A DNA stretch of 64,000 nucleotides from CAYXDO01 sp964463485 (GCA_964463485.1 CAYXDO010000007.1:1-64000); one strand, 5' to 3'; positions 41,597-50,861 are shown, numbered from the stretch's first letter. Notes: generated by a model from the sequence alone, not told the origin. A program made the numbers and translations.

Positions 41597-44011
41597 ATGA
41601 ATCCCACGAACAGCGGACGAGTGCAGGGCAGCGGCGGTCAAGTTGGCCGCGAGAGCAATTTGGAGATCGCGCAGGCAGCGCAAGCGCGGATCTTGGCGCA
41701 GATCGGACTGAACCCCGAGCAGCTCGGACCGTCGACGAAGAAGGAATCGACGGCCGTCTTAGCGGAGCTGATGAAGCAAGCCGGGACGGGCGGGATCGAC
41801 GAGGGCACGTTGCAGGCCATGGGGATGCGCCTGCAGCGGGCGCATGTCGGAGACCTCGCGTCGTCTTTCAAATCCGGGCGCGCGCCGATCGGCGAAGCGG
41901 CGCAGTTACCGGCGCGGGGCACGCCGTTTCTGAAGCAGAGCAAGGACGGCAGCGTCGAGTTGGTCGGCGTGGTCGCGCGACCGGGGCATGGCGTTTCCAA
42001 GTTGCTCGCGAAGCTCGGGATCGATCCGAAGAAGGTCGATCCAGAGATCGCCGACGTGCTCGATCTTTTCCTGAAGAAGCCGGGCTTTGCTCTGTCCTCG
42101 CAGAAGGACTTCGACGGCTTGGGCCGGGCGCTGGCGCAGGTGCAAGCGGAGCGTGGGCAGCTCGGCGCGGGGGTGATCGCGGAGGCGGCGAAGGCCGAGC
42201 AAGCGGCGAAGGTGACTACGGGTCCGGTGCCGCAGGGATCGATCGAGGGTGGAACGCGCAACCAGGGATTGATGGCGCGAGCACCCACGACGACGGGGAC
42301 GGGCACGAAGAACAACGCGGTAGCTTTGCTCGCGCGGAACATGGCGACGAACAAAGCCCAGGACAGCCAGCGCCAGCAGGGTGTGTCGGATCTCGCGGGC
42401 GTGCTTGCGGGAGAAGGCTTCGAGAAGCTCTCAACGGCGGAAAAGAAGACGCTCACGGAGACTCTCGACAAGGTGCTCACGGACCGCGGGTCGACGGACG
42501 GCACTTCGCGACCCGTTGCGGTCATGGCGAATGCGTTCAAAGAGCTGGCGGCCAAGGATCCCGGCGCCTATGGGCTCGCGGCCGAGATGGCCGAGGCGAT
42601 GCAGAAGGCGATGGGCAACCGCACGACGTCTCCGGGTCTCGATAAGGCGTTCACCGAAGTCGCCTCGTCCGGTTTGACGACGCTGGTCGCCTCGAAGCTC
42701 GGCCGCGACGAGCAGCTCGATCCCAAAGTCACGCAGAAGATGGCTGGGTTGCTTCGCGAGATCGGCGGCGAGCAGGGCAAGAAATTCGTCCAGGACCTTC
42801 GGGCCCAGGTGAAATCGGTCGCTGCCGAGAAGACGGGCGCTGAAGCCAAGATCGAAGGGGCCAAAGAAGCGGTGTCACCGGAGGTGGCCAAAGCCGTCGA
42901 CGCGGCGATGAGTCGTCTCAAGCTCGAAGGCAACCGCGAAGAGTACGGCCGAATTCGGGCTGAGCTCACCGAGGTTTTCAAGAAGGGGACCAAGGACGAA
43001 GAAGTCGCACTCAACGCCTTCAAGCACCTCGACGCCAAGCTAGGTGTCGACAGCGGCATGACCGCTCAGGTCGAGGAGTTGGTGAAGTTTGGCTTGGCGC
43101 CCGATCAGGCCACGGCGCTTCGTGACCGAGCGATCTCTGCGGTGGCGCAGTACGCGGCCAACACGGAGCTCGCGAAGGCCCAAGTGGCTCAAGCGCGATC
43201 GGCGCAGGTCGCGGCGATGGCTGGAGGTGCGGGCGGGGGCAACGGTGTGCCGCCCGGGGGACCCGGCATCGGGTACGGCTCCCCGGAGATTCCGAGCGGT
43301 AACGGCGGCGGGATCCCGACGATGTGGAATGCGCAGCCCGAAGTGGCGGGGATGGGTACGGCCGGCGTGCTCGGCCCGTCCCATCCTCGTGACGCGGACC
43401 CTGCGCGTCAGTCGATGTACGCTCAGCGCACTGCGGTGATCGGTTCGATTTTGAACGATCCGAGCCTCTCCATCGAGGACAAGATCTTCTTGTTCATGAT
43501 GTGGTTCGCCGCCTTCGCGGACAAGGAGCGCGAGGCGAAGATGAAGGAGATCGTCGATCTCGACAAGATCGACCAGAAGCGCCGGAACGACATGGATCGC
43601 GCCAACCGTGAGCGGACGGCCATGTACGCTTCGAAGCGAGATCTCACGACGGCCGCAGACGGGATCGAGAAGGAGCTCACCAAGCTCAAGGGCCAACTCT
43701 CGGCGACGATCGATCCGACCGCTGACACGGCCGAGGCCAAGGCGTCACGAGCGGGGGCCAGCGGAAAGGTCGAGGAGCTCGAGAAGCAGCTCGGCGAGGC
43801 CAAAGACAAGGTCAACGAGGCGCAGACCAAGATCAATCGACTCAGCGAAGAGTACGATACCTTGAAGAACGCGACGAATCAGGCGCCGAAGTCTCGCGAA
43901 ATTCTGTTGTTCGAGCTCGACAGAATCACGCAGCTTCGAGGCAGCATCATGGACATGGCGCGTCACTTCTTGGAGGACTCGACCCGCCGCATCAAGGAGA
44001 TCATGCGGTAA
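41597..44011 (+). CDS. large helical protein of unknown function (804 aa)
   Basis: An 804-residue hydrophilic protein with no signal peptide. The N-terminal ~190 residues are Gln/Ala-rich helices. The middle (about 250-540) is helical and charged. A Gly/Pro-rich hinge follows (about 545-590, including PPGGPGIGYGSPEIP). After it comes a conserved-looking block SLSIEDKIFLFMMWFAAFADKE, then a long coiled coil to the end (KEREAKMKEIVDLDKI onward). I do not recognise a family. Soluble, helical, Gly-hinged proteins of this layout occur among translocator or effector proteins of contact-dependent secretion, but no secretion gene is near. The next gene starts 14 bases later and is probably its partner. 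Confidence 0.75.
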   Translation: MNPTNSGRVQGSGGQVGRESNLEIAQAAQARILAQIGLNPEQLGPSTKKESTAVLAELMKQAGTGGIDEGTLQAMGMRLQRAHVGDLASSFKSGRAPIGEAAQLPARGTPFLKQSKDGSVELVGVVARPGHGVSKLLAKLGIDPKKVDPEIADVLDLFLKKPGFALSSQKDFDGLGRALAQVQAERGQLGAGVIAEAAKAEQAAKVTTGPVPQGSIEGGTRNQGLMARAPTTTGTGTKNNAVALLARNMATNKAQDSQRQQGVSDLAGVLAGEGFEKLSTAEKKTLTETLDKVLTDRGSTDGTSRPVAVMANAFKELAAKDPGAYGLAAEMAEAMQKAMGNRTTSPGLDKAFTEVASSGLTTLVASKLGRDEQLDPKVTQKMAGLLREIGGEQGKKFVQDLRAQVKSVAAEKTGAEAKIEGAKEAVSPEVAKAVDAAMSRLKLEGNREEYGRIRAELTEVFKKGTKDEEVALNAFKHLDAKLGVDSGMTAQVEELVKFGLAPDQATALRDRAISAVAQYAANTELAKAQVAQARSAQVAAMAGGAGGGNGVPPGGPGIGYGSPEIPSGNGGGIPTMWNAQPEVAGMGTAGVLGPSHPRDADPARQSMYAQRTAVIGSILNDPSLSIEDKIFLFMMWFAAFADKEREAKMKEIVDLDKIDQKRRNDMDRANRERTAMYASKRDLTTAADGIEKELTKLKGQLSATIDPTADTAEAKASRAGASGKVEELEKQLGEAKDKVNEAQTKINRLSEEYDTLKNATNQAPKSREILLFELDRITQLRGSIMDMARHFLEDSTRRIKEIMR

Positions 44012-44025
44012 CGCAGGAGGAGCGG

Positions 44026-44865
44026 ATGGTTCGTATCAGCGGCAGCGGCGGATACTCTCCGCCCCCAAAGACTCAGGAGGTCGATCCTCGCGCCGGGAAG
44101 GCGCCGTCGCAAGCGGGGCTCCAGCAAGCGCAACCTGGAGCTCAGCTCGATGCGCTCGTGGACGATTGCGTCCGGTTTCGTCGGGAGGCTGCGGAGTTCC
44201 TGAAGTCCGTCATGCCGAACGCCCGCTTCGAGTCCGTCGATGCGTTCACGCGCGATCGGGAGCTCGGGTTGTTCTCGGGATCGAATGTGACGGGCGCGGA
44301 GCGTCGAACGGGTGTGGGTGGTCGCAGGCCGGTCGAGCGGCCCGCGGAGCCGGATGCTGGAGCTGCTCCCGCGGATGAGGGAGCCAAGGCCGAGGCGAAG
44401 GGTGACGCCAAGGCGGATGCCATGACGGCAAAGATACCTCCGCGCGGATCGAAGGAGTGGAAGGCGGCTCGACAGAAGAAGTTCGAAGCCATGATGGAGA
44501 ACAAGAACCTCGATCCTTGGGTGGTCGCTGGGCGCAAGTCGGAGTGGGAAGCGCGCAAGACCATGGAGAAGGAGGAGGTCTTCAAGGAGATGGTCGGTGA
44601 CGTCATCGAAGACCATATCTTCGATGGCCTCCAGCGGTTCAACGAGAGCCGCCATGCGACCGACTGGGAGCGCGAGCAATTCAGAAAGACCGAGTACAGG
44701 CTCGAGGACGAAGCGCACTTCGACCGCAAGCTCGACGAGGCCGCGGACACGCGCCGCGCCGAGGTCGAGGCCGATGCGCATCGAGATTACGAGATGAGTC
44801 GCATGGAGGCCGACATCGAACGACGAACCGCCGACCGAATGCGTAACCGCGACCGCGACCGCTAG
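44026..44865 (+). CDS. charged helical protein, partner of the preceding gene
   Basis: A 279-residue soluble protein. The ATG at 44026 follows AGGAGGAGCGG and lies 14 bases after the 804-residue gene, so they form an operon. The N-terminus is Ser/Gly/Pro/Gln-rich and disordered (MVRISGSGGYSPPPKTQEV). Residues about 45-75 form a helix, a Pro/Ala/Asp/Lys linker spans about 100-140, and the C-terminal half is highly charged helix ending in RMRNRDRDR. No family is recognised. The disordered start and lack of a signal peptide resemble proteins handled by specialised secretion; that is speculation. Confidence 0.72.
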   Translation: MVRISGSGGYSPPPKTQEVDPRAGKAPSQAGLQQAQPGAQLDALVDDCVRFRREAAEFLKSVMPNARFESVDAFTRDRELGLFSGSNVTGAERRTGVGGRRPVERPAEPDAGAAPADEGAKAEAKGDAKADAMTAKIPPRGSKEWKAARQKKFEAMMENKNLDPWVVAGRKSEWEARKTMEKEEVFKEMVGDVIEDHIFDGLQRFNESRHATDWEREQFRKTEYRLEDEAHFDRKLDEAADTRRAEVEADAHRDYEMSRMEADIERRTADRMRNRDRDR

Positions 44866-44909
44866 ACTCTCGATGCAACTCCGTCGGGCAGCCCGAGCGT
44901 GAGGCTCTT

Positions 44910-44965
44910 GCCTGACCCGACTCGCCTGACCCAACTCGCCTGACCCAACTCGCCTGACCCAACTC
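44910..44965. repeat. four tandem copies of a 14-bp unit
   Basis: GCCTGACCCRACTC is repeated four times (the first copy has G, the others A). It lies in the 355-base gap after the charged helical gene. Slippage-prone; no gene here. Confidence 0.95.
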
Positions 44966-45030
44966 AGCTCGACCTCGTGGTCGTCGTCGACCTCCGGCAA
45001 CTCATCAAGTCGCCTCTACTGACCGCTCGC

Positions 45031-45057
45031 CCCTCTCTAGAGTCTAGACAGAGAGGG
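45031..45057. other. stem-loop in intergenic region
   Basis: CCCTCTCT (45031-45038) and AGAGAGGG (45050-45057) form an 8-bp stem with an 11-base loop. No T run follows, so it is not a clear terminator. The rest of 44866-45220 shows nothing else of note. Confidence 0.5.
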
Positions 45058-45220
45058 AGTACTCTCGACAGAGCTTTGATCTGGCGGAGCCCTATCGAGC
45101 GCAGAGGTGGGTCGGGAGTCGAGTCAGAGGTTGCTCGTATTGACGCGAAGAGAAACGAAAACCGCTGCAATTCGCAAAAAACGCGGGCAACGTACCCATA
45201 CCCCGGCCGATGAAGAATGC

Positions 45221-46090
45221 ATGCCATCGAGCTCGCACGAGGGACTGGTTTCGGTCCTGAGAAATGCCCCCCACCTCGCGGCCCTAGCGCTTGGGAGGCG
45301 AGCGCCAGCCTTCAACCGCGCAGAGATCGCAGAGTCGACGAAGAGCTCGGCCGAGTATCGACCGGATTTGTCGATCGTGCTGCGTCGCGGCAAGAAAGCC
45401 GTCCTCGACTTCGCGGCGGAGGTTCAACTTCGCAAGGACGCTCAGAAGCGCTGGTCTTGGCCCGTCGATATCGCCATCCTCCGGGCACGGTTTCGCTGTC
45501 CGGCGATACTCCTCGTGGTTGCGCCGAGTCCGAGCGTTCGCAGGTGGGCCGCCGAACCCATAGACTTGGACGGAGTTGGCTCGAAGGTGGTTCCGTTGGT
45601 GCTGACTCCGAATCGAATTCCGAGGGTGAAATCCGTCGACGAAGCCAAACGCTCGCCGGAGTTGGCCATTCTGTCGGCGCTAGCCCACGAGGGCCCTCGG
45701 GAAGCGTTCTGTGCGTTCGTTGCTGCGGCCGGTATCGACGAGGCGCGTGGCAAGTTGTACCTTGATACGATGCTAGCGAGCCTGCCGAAGGCGACTCGTT
45801 CAGCGCTGGAGGAGATGATGCAGGGTTACACGTATCAATCGGATTTCGCGAAGAAGTACTTCTCTGAAGGGAGGGAGGAAGGGAAGGAGGAAGGGAAGGC
45901 GGAAGGGAAGGCGGAAGGGAAGGCGGAAGGGAAGGCCGAGGCCGTCATTTCCTTCCTCGAGGCGCGCGGACTGCGACTCTCTTCCAGGGACCGCGAGCGG
46001 ATTCTGGCTTGTGAAGACTCGAAGCTACTCGAGGACTGGACTCATCGAGCCGCGCGTGTTGACTGCGTTGCTGAGCTCTTCGAGCGCTAG
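45221..46090 (+). CDS. Rpn/PD-(D/E)XK family nuclease-like protein
   Basis: A 289-residue protein of the Rpn/transposase_31-like PD-(D/E)XK superfamily. The core has RPDLSIVLRRGKKAVLDFAAEVQ, with the acidic residue and the E-x-Q motif, followed by SWPVDIAILRARFRCPAILLVV. The middle is helical. Near the C-terminus an EEGKAEGKAEGK tract is encoded by 12-bp tandem repeats (about 45880-45940), a feature shared by many Rpn-type proteins. Such proteins are DNA endonucleases that promote recombination. The ATG at 45221 is chosen over upstream in-frame starts. It is convergent with hemH. Copy-number change of the 12-bp units would keep the frame. Confidence 0.8.
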   Translation: MPSSSHEGLVSVLRNAPHLAALALGRRAPAFNRAEIAESTKSSAEYRPDLSIVLRRGKKAVLDFAAEVQLRKDAQKRWSWPVDIAILRARFRCPAILLVVAPSPSVRRWAAEPIDLDGVGSKVVPLVLTPNRIPRVKSVDEAKRSPELAILSALAHEGPREAFCAFVAAAGIDEARGKLYLDTMLASLPKATRSALEEMMQGYTYQSDFAKKYFSEGREEGKEEGKAEGKAEGKAEGKAEAVISFLEARGLRLSSRDRERILACEDSKLLEDWTHRAARVDCVAELFER

Positions 46091-46172
46091 GTCGTTGAGT
46101 TCGGGGCGAACAGAAATCCAATACCAATACCTGAAGAAACTCATGGAGTGGACCGAGTGGGCCCGAAGAGAC

Positions 46173-47306
46173 TCACTTCGGCGGAGCTAGGCGGAGCAAG
46201 TACCGCCCGGTCTTGAAGCCGCAGTCCGGACAAATCACTCTCGTTCGATGAGTGTGAGGCTTGGGAAGCAAACATCGTACGCAAGTGTGAGCGCCGAGCC
46301 CACGGTGAGATACGTCCAAGAGCGCGCGTTCGACGACGTCGACCAGGCAGGCGATGAAGTCTGGGTGTGTGTCCACGGTCGGAGCTCGGTGGAGTGTGAG
46401 GCCCCGTTTTTCGGCGTGGTGACGGAAGGTCACGTCGATCTCGTAGAGAGTCTCGATCCCTTCCGTGGTGAAGGACAGCGGCACCACGAGCACGTCCTTG
46501 TGCGGCCCCGACTGCGCGATACGGTCGAGCTCTTCCTCGGTCGACGGTCCCAACCAGCGCACGGGGCCCACGCGGCTCTGAAACGCGAGCGAGTATGGGT
46601 TGGACCAACCCAACGATTTCGTGAGTAGCCGCACGCTCTCGTGGATTTGAGTCGGGTACGGGTCACCGCTTTGGTAATAACTCGACGGGAGCCCATGCGC
46701 GGAGAAGAGGAGGTGGAGCTTTTCGCGGTCGAGCGAACCCATCGCCGACTGGACGAGGCTCGTCATGGCTCGGAGGTAGCTCGGGTGGTCGTGGAACGCA
46801 GGAACGTAGTGGACGGGGACCTGACCCAACCCTTCTTTCTCCAGCTCGTCAGAGAGCAGATCGAACGCGGAGCCGGTGGTGGTTGCCGAAAAATGAGGAA
46901 ACAGGGCGAGCGCGACGATCCGATCGGGCCTGTTTTGGGCGAGTGCGACAACCAACTTTTTGATCGAGGGTTCGGTGTACCGCATGCCGACGAGCACCGG
47001 CGTGCTGGGTCCGAGGCGGGCCCGCAGGGCCGCGGCCTGGGCCTCGGTCGTACGCACGAGCGGCGAGAATCCGATCTCTCGATACTGCTCGGTGATTTTC
47101 GGAGCACGGCGTTTCGAAATCAGCGACGCAAACCGATGTTGGAAAAGCGCGCCGCCGGGGAGTCGGATGACCGCAGGATCGTCGAAGAGCGAGTAAAGGA
47201 AGGGCTCCACCGCGCTTTCGGTTTCGGGGCCACCGAAGTTGAGGAGCGCGACGGTCTGTCGGAGTGACTTGGGATCTCCGAGCGGGCTCGAGTCGACGAA
47301 GGGCAT
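46173..47306 (-). CDS. hemH: ferrochelatase with C-terminal Cys4 extension
   Basis: A 377-residue enzyme inserting Fe2+ into protoporphyrin IX, the last step of haem synthesis. Motifs are VALLNFGGPETESAVEPFL at the N-terminus, FSAHGLPSSYYQSGDPY with the metal-binding His, and VVPLSFTTEGIETLYEID with the catalytic Glu. The last ~35 residues carry CVRC and CPDC pairs about 20 residues apart, a rubredoxin/zinc-ribbon-like tail; several bacterial ferrochelatases hold a [2Fe-2S] cluster, but its usual Cys spacing differs. The ATG at 47306 fits the family. It is the last gene of a five-gene minus-strand run, 22 bases after the HEAT-repeat gene. Confidence 0.93.
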   Translation of the reverse strand: MPFVDSSPLGDPKSLRQTVALLNFGGPETESAVEPFLYSLFDDPAVIRLPGGALFQHRFASLISKRRAPKITEQYREIGFSPLVRTTEAQAAALRARLGPSTPVLVGMRYTEPSIKKLVVALAQNRPDRIVALALFPHFSATTTGSAFDLLSDELEKEGLGQVPVHYVPAFHDHPSYLRAMTSLVQSAMGSLDREKLHLLFSAHGLPSSYYQSGDPYPTQIHESVRLLTKSLGWSNPYSLAFQSRVGPVRWLGPSTEEELDRIAQSGPHKDVLVVPLSFTTEGIETLYEIDVTFRHHAEKRGLTLHRAPTVDTHPDFIACLVDVVERALLDVSHRGLGAHTCVRCLLPKPHTHRTRVICPDCGFKTGRYLLRLAPPK

Positions 47307-47328
47307 GGCGGGTCGGAACCTCCGACTT

Positions 47329-47829
47329 TCAGAGCTCACGGCGTCGTGGGTGTCCACGAAGCTCGGATGGGTCTGACAGCCCGCCGCTGGCGTCTGCCTT
47401 GCTGAGTGCGCCAGAGTCTGCGTGCAGGCTGAGTTGTCCCACCGTGCTGGACCTGACTTTGACGAGATCGACGGCTGTATCGATGGTTTTTTGGAGGGTT
47501 CCCAGGGTTCGGTTGTAGGCCGTGCGCGGTCGGGCGCGGGCCAAGGCGCTCAGGCACTTGGGGCTCCCGGTTTCGCCGAGGGCCTTGGCTGCGGCGATTC
47601 GAGCGTTGGTGTGGCGATGCCGCAAGAGGCCAACGAGCGCGAGCTCTGCGCGCGGATCTTCGAGGTCTGTGAGGCACTCTGCGGCGGCGATGGCGACGGC
47701 TTCTGGCGCGTCGCGGGTGGCGCGGAGCATCACGGCCCCGAGGAGGGAGAGTTCCTTGGCGCGGCCAATCTCGCGAAGCCCGGCGGGGGTGTCGAGGCGC
47801 GGGTCGAGCTCGTCGGACACGGTTCGCAA
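47329..47829 (-). CDS. HEAT-repeat protein
   Basis: A 166-residue helical protein. Alpha-hairpin repeats are visible (AVAIAAAECLTDLEDPRAELALVGLL, ARIAAAKALGETGSPKCLSAL). The start is uncertain: TTG at 47829 or GTG at 47820. An in-frame ATG 51 bases upstream (MTAKLG) is cut off by a TGA seven codons in, so either the true start is later or the gene has lost its first codons. HEAT repeats bind proteins. It sits between an alcohol-dehydrogenase-type gene and hemH in the same run. Confidence 0.72.
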   Translation of the reverse strand: MRTVSDELDPRLDTPAGLREIGRAKELSLLGAVMLRATRDAPEAVAIAAAECLTDLEDPRAELALVGLLRHRHTNARIAAAKALGETGSPKCLSALARARPRTAYNRTLGTLQKTIDTAVDLVKVRSSTVGQLSLHADSGALSKADASGGLSDPSELRGHPRRREL

Positions 47830-47893
47830 GGGAGCCCTGAAGTCAGGCGCCAGTCAACCGAGCTTTGCGGTCATGCGTCACCATAGCGCCGCC

Positions 47894-48871
47894 TCAACCC
47901 ACGAGCACCAGCTTGCCGACGACGTGTCCCGATTTGGAGATGGCGTGGGCTCGTTCTGCCTCGGAGAGAGGAATTCGGTCGGCGATGACCACGCGAATTC
48001 GCTTTTCGGCCAAGTCTGACACCAGGCGATCGAGAATGTTCGAACGGGGTTGAACGAGGAGCGTTTTAACTCGTGTCACTTTGAAGAGCGCTCTGGCGTC
48101 GTGCAGACGCGGCATGAACAGCACGAGTATGCCCGACTGGGTGAGGAGTCGCTCGCAGCGCTCGGTGGGGTAGGCCTGTGATCCGACACAATCGACGATG
48201 ACGTCGAAGGGCCCCTGGGCTTCGGCGAGGCTGAGTGCGTCGCCCGAACGGTAGTCGATGGGGAGGCCTCCGAGCCGTTCGACGAGCTCGGCGTTCTTTG
48301 CTGAGCACACGCCGGCGACGAAGCAGCCGCGTGAGTGGGCGAGCTGAACGGCGAGGTGACCAACACCCCCGGAGGCGCCGAGCACCAGCACCTTCCTGCT
48401 CCGTTGCTTTGGATCGAGCGGGATCGTGTCGGAGAGTCCACCCAGATCGAAGAGTCCGCGGTAGGCGGTGACTCCTGGGACGGGTAGGCAGGCCGCTTCT
48501 TCCGCGGAGACTTCGGGGGGCAGGATCGCGACCTGGTCCGGCCTCACGTGGACGTACTCTGCGTAGCTTCCGCGCTGGCGGCGGCTGAAGTCCGTCGAAC
48601 CCATTACGCGATCGCCGACCCGCGGGAACCCAACGCTGGATCCGGCGCTCTCCACGATTCCGGCAAAGTCGATGCCTGGAACGAAGGGTCCAGGGGCGCC
48701 GATCACCCGGCGAGCGACGCCGAGGTAGAAGTAGCTCCGCATCTTCCAATCGGCAGGATTGACGCCCGCGGCTTGGACTCTCACGCGAAGCTCGTTCGGT
48801 CGCAGGCGAGCTTCCGGCAGGTCGCGTGCCTCGAGCGGTTCGTCTGGCGAGGAAGAGACGATGGCTTTCAT
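47894..48871 (-). CDS. medium-chain zinc-less oxidoreductase (quinone reductase type)
   Basis: A 325-residue MDR-family enzyme. The ATG at 48871 starts MKAIVSSSPDEPLEARDLPE, typical of the family. GVNPADWKMRS and PGIDFAGIVES mark the catalytic N-domain; LVLGASGGVGHLAVQLA is the NADPH-binding motif. The structural-zinc Cys set is absent, as in NADPH:quinone reductases and related enone reductases. The substrate is unknown. It lies 34 bases after the glycosyltransferase gene and 64 before the HEAT-repeat gene. Confidence 0.88.
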   Translation of the reverse strand: MKAIVSSSPDEPLEARDLPEARLRPNELRVRVQAAGVNPADWKMRSYFYLGVARRVIGAPGPFVPGIDFAGIVESAGSSVGFPRVGDRVMGSTDFSRRQRGSYAEYVHVRPDQVAILPPEVSAEEAACLPVPGVTAYRGLFDLGGLSDTIPLDPKQRSRKVLVLGASGGVGHLAVQLAHSRGCFVAGVCSAKNAELVERLGGLPIDYRSGDALSLAEAQGPFDVIVDCVGSQAYPTERCERLLTQSGILVLFMPRLHDARALFKVTRVKTLLVQPRSNILDRLVSDLAEKRIRVVIADRIPLSEAERAHAISKSGHVVGKLVLVG

Positions 48872-48905
48872 GTCGCCGAGTTGTACCAGGATACGACCGA
48901 CGTCA

Positions 48906-50861
48906 TCATTCGAAAAACTCGAGCTCGAACCCGAGCACCCGCGCGCCGTCGTTCTCCGCGGAGATCTGCACACTCACGGTCGTCGTTCCTGCCGGGACCT
49001 CCGCACTCAGCGCCGACAGCCCGCGCTCGTGACCCACGCGCGTGACTGACGAGCTCGACCCGACCGAAAACCGGATCTCCACTTCGTTCGAGCTCGTCGC
49101 GACGGCCGCGTCACTCAGCCCGGCGCTCAGTGTAGCGTGCCGGGCTCGTTCGGGCACGGGAATCGAGGCGGTGACTGTGGACCGCGCGATGGGGTGGAAG
49201 AAGACCAACTCGCTCGGCTGGCCTCCGATCGTCATCTCCTCGCGGGCGAGGTGCTGCCAAGGCTGGGATCCGTATTGGACGACGCCGCCCAGAGCTTTGG
49301 TCACGGGGCCGCCGTCGACGGTGACGGTGATTTTGCCGGTGACTTCGGAGGCGCGTCCCAAGAGTCCCTTGGGTTTGGGCCGGGTGAGCTCGGTCCTGAC
49401 CACGAGGACTCCGTCGACGACCGTGCCGCCTTCAGGAAGGGGCCCCGCGTGGGGGCGCGAGTTGTGAACGATGTACCGCACCTTCGATGAGGGAGACAAC
49501 TGGAGCGGGTGACCCGCTTGCACCTCGGAGAGTCGGTCGAGGGCGTAGCGGTTGTCGAAGTGAGTGAACGAGAGGGCCACCGGGGCAGGTTCCATCGAAA
49601 TCCGGTCCACGAGCCACTCGGACACGGTGACTCCGTTGAGCCGGTCGACCTCGAGGTAGTAGCGAATCGTCGAGGTACCCATCGCGAGGGCGGAGAGAGT
49701 CGCGAGAGAGAGGCCGACTTTTCCCAACCGAGCGAGCCCTGCGGCCACGGGAAGGAGGAGCCATGGGACCAGGACGTTCGCGTAGTGAGGAAAGAACCCT
49801 TTTTTCGCGGCGAACATGAGAATGGCTGCGGTGAGCACACCGAGGAGCAGCGCGATCGAGAGTCGGTCGACCGAGTCCAATTTTCGGCGGCGAAAGGCTG
49901 CCACTGTGGAGACCCATCCAGTGATTGCGATCGACGTCGATACGAATCCGAGGGCGACCAGGAGAGCTCCGTGGGTCGCTACCAGGTCCGCGAGCCCGCG
50001 CTCCGTGAAGTAGGTCCTGATCTCGGAGAATCCGCCACCCCAGTATCCTCGGGCGAAGTGGTAGCCGATCTCCGAGGACGCGTAGAGGGCGGCGTAGGCG
50101 AAGGTCTGGAGCGGGACCAAGGACCGAGCCTCGGGGCTGGCGTTTCCGCCGGCGTGAGTAAGGATCGCGCGGGAGTTGGCGAAGCCGGTGTGCAGCTCGG
50201 AGACGATCGCGGGCGCGTACGAGATCACGGTGACTAGGGCACCGATGGCGAGGGCTCGAGGCGACCATCGGGGAGTGGCGTCCGACTTGGGTTGGAGCAG
50301 AGCCCAAGCGCCGAGCGCGACCCAGACGACGGGAGCGGAGAGGTGGAGCTGAGGCAAGCACAGCGCGCAGGCGATCGCGATCGCTTGCCAGACGGGGCGC
50401 CGGTCGATGAGTCCGTACAGAGCGAGCGATCCGAGGATGGGAGCCAACGAGCTTCCCCAGATTCGGTCTCCGTACAGGACGTCCCAGGGCGCGAATGCGA
50501 AGAGGATCGCCGAGGTGAGGGCTGTTCTGGCGTCTCTCAGTTTTTGGGCGGTTGCGACGACCAGGGCTCCGCACAGCACGTGGAGGAGAGCGACCCAGAT
50601 TCCGCCGAGTCGGGGGGAGTCGCCGACGAGTTGGGCCGGCGCGATGAGGAAGTAGGCAAGTGGGCCGGGGTGGCGTGCTTGAGAGCTGGTGACTTCGAGG
50701 CCGAAGGCGGGGAGGGCTCGAAGGTGAGTCACGGCCTCGGCGACGGAGTATTGGTGACTTTCGTCCCCGGTGAATCGCGCGTGTCCGGTGGCCCAAAGTC
50801 GCAATACGAGGCCGACGAAGAGGAGAGCCAGAAGAGTGGCCGAGAGCTTGCGGCGAGTCAC
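48906..50861 (-). CDS. GT-C glycosyltransferase-like membrane protein
   Basis: A 651-residue inner-membrane protein. Eleven or so membrane helices fill the first ~440 residues. The first extracytoplasmic loop has FTGDESHQYSVAEAV, with an acidic motif like the Asp/Glu pair of PMT/ArnT-type GT-C enzymes that use lipid-linked sugars. The remaining ~210 residues are a beta-rich periplasmic domain (ITVTVDGGPVTKALG, VPAGTTTVSVQIS). It probably transfers a sugar to lipid or protein. GTG at 50861 overlaps the stop of the upstream lipoprotein gene (GTGA); GTG at 50876 is an alternative. It belongs to the minus-strand five-gene run. Confidence 0.8.
   Translation of the reverse strand: MTRRKLSATLLALLFVGLVLRLWATGHARFTGDESHQYSVAEAVTHLRALPAFGLEVTSSQARHPGPLAYFLIAPAQLVGDSPRLGGIWVALLHVLCGALVVATAQKLRDARTALTSAILFAFAPWDVLYGDRIWGSSLAPILGSLALYGLIDRRPVWQAIAIACALCLPQLHLSAPVVWVALGAWALLQPKSDATPRWSPRALAIGALVTVISYAPAIVSELHTGFANSRAILTHAGGNASPEARSLVPLQTFAYAALYASSEIGYHFARGYWGGGFSEIRTYFTERGLADLVATHGALLVALGFVSTSIAITGWVSTVAAFRRRKLDSVDRLSIALLLGVLTAAILMFAAKKGFFPHYANVLVPWLLLPVAAGLARLGKVGLSLATLSALAMGTSTIRYYLEVDRLNGVTVSEWLVDRISMEPAPVALSFTHFDNRYALDRLSEVQAGHPLQLSPSSKVRYIVHNSRPHAGPLPEGGTVVDGVLVVRTELTRPKPKGLLGRASEVTGKITVTVDGGPVTKALGGVVQYGSQPWQHLAREEMTIGGQPSELVFFHPIARSTVTASIPVPERARHATLSAGLSDAAVATSSNEVEIRFSVGSSSSVTRVGHERGLSALSAEVPAGTTTVSVQISAENDGARVLGFELEFFE

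Noticed and set aside
41458..42645. 395-codon plus-strand frame overlapping the 804-residue gene
   Set aside because: Gly/Arg-rich shadow; the 804-residue frame has normal composition and a coiled coil.
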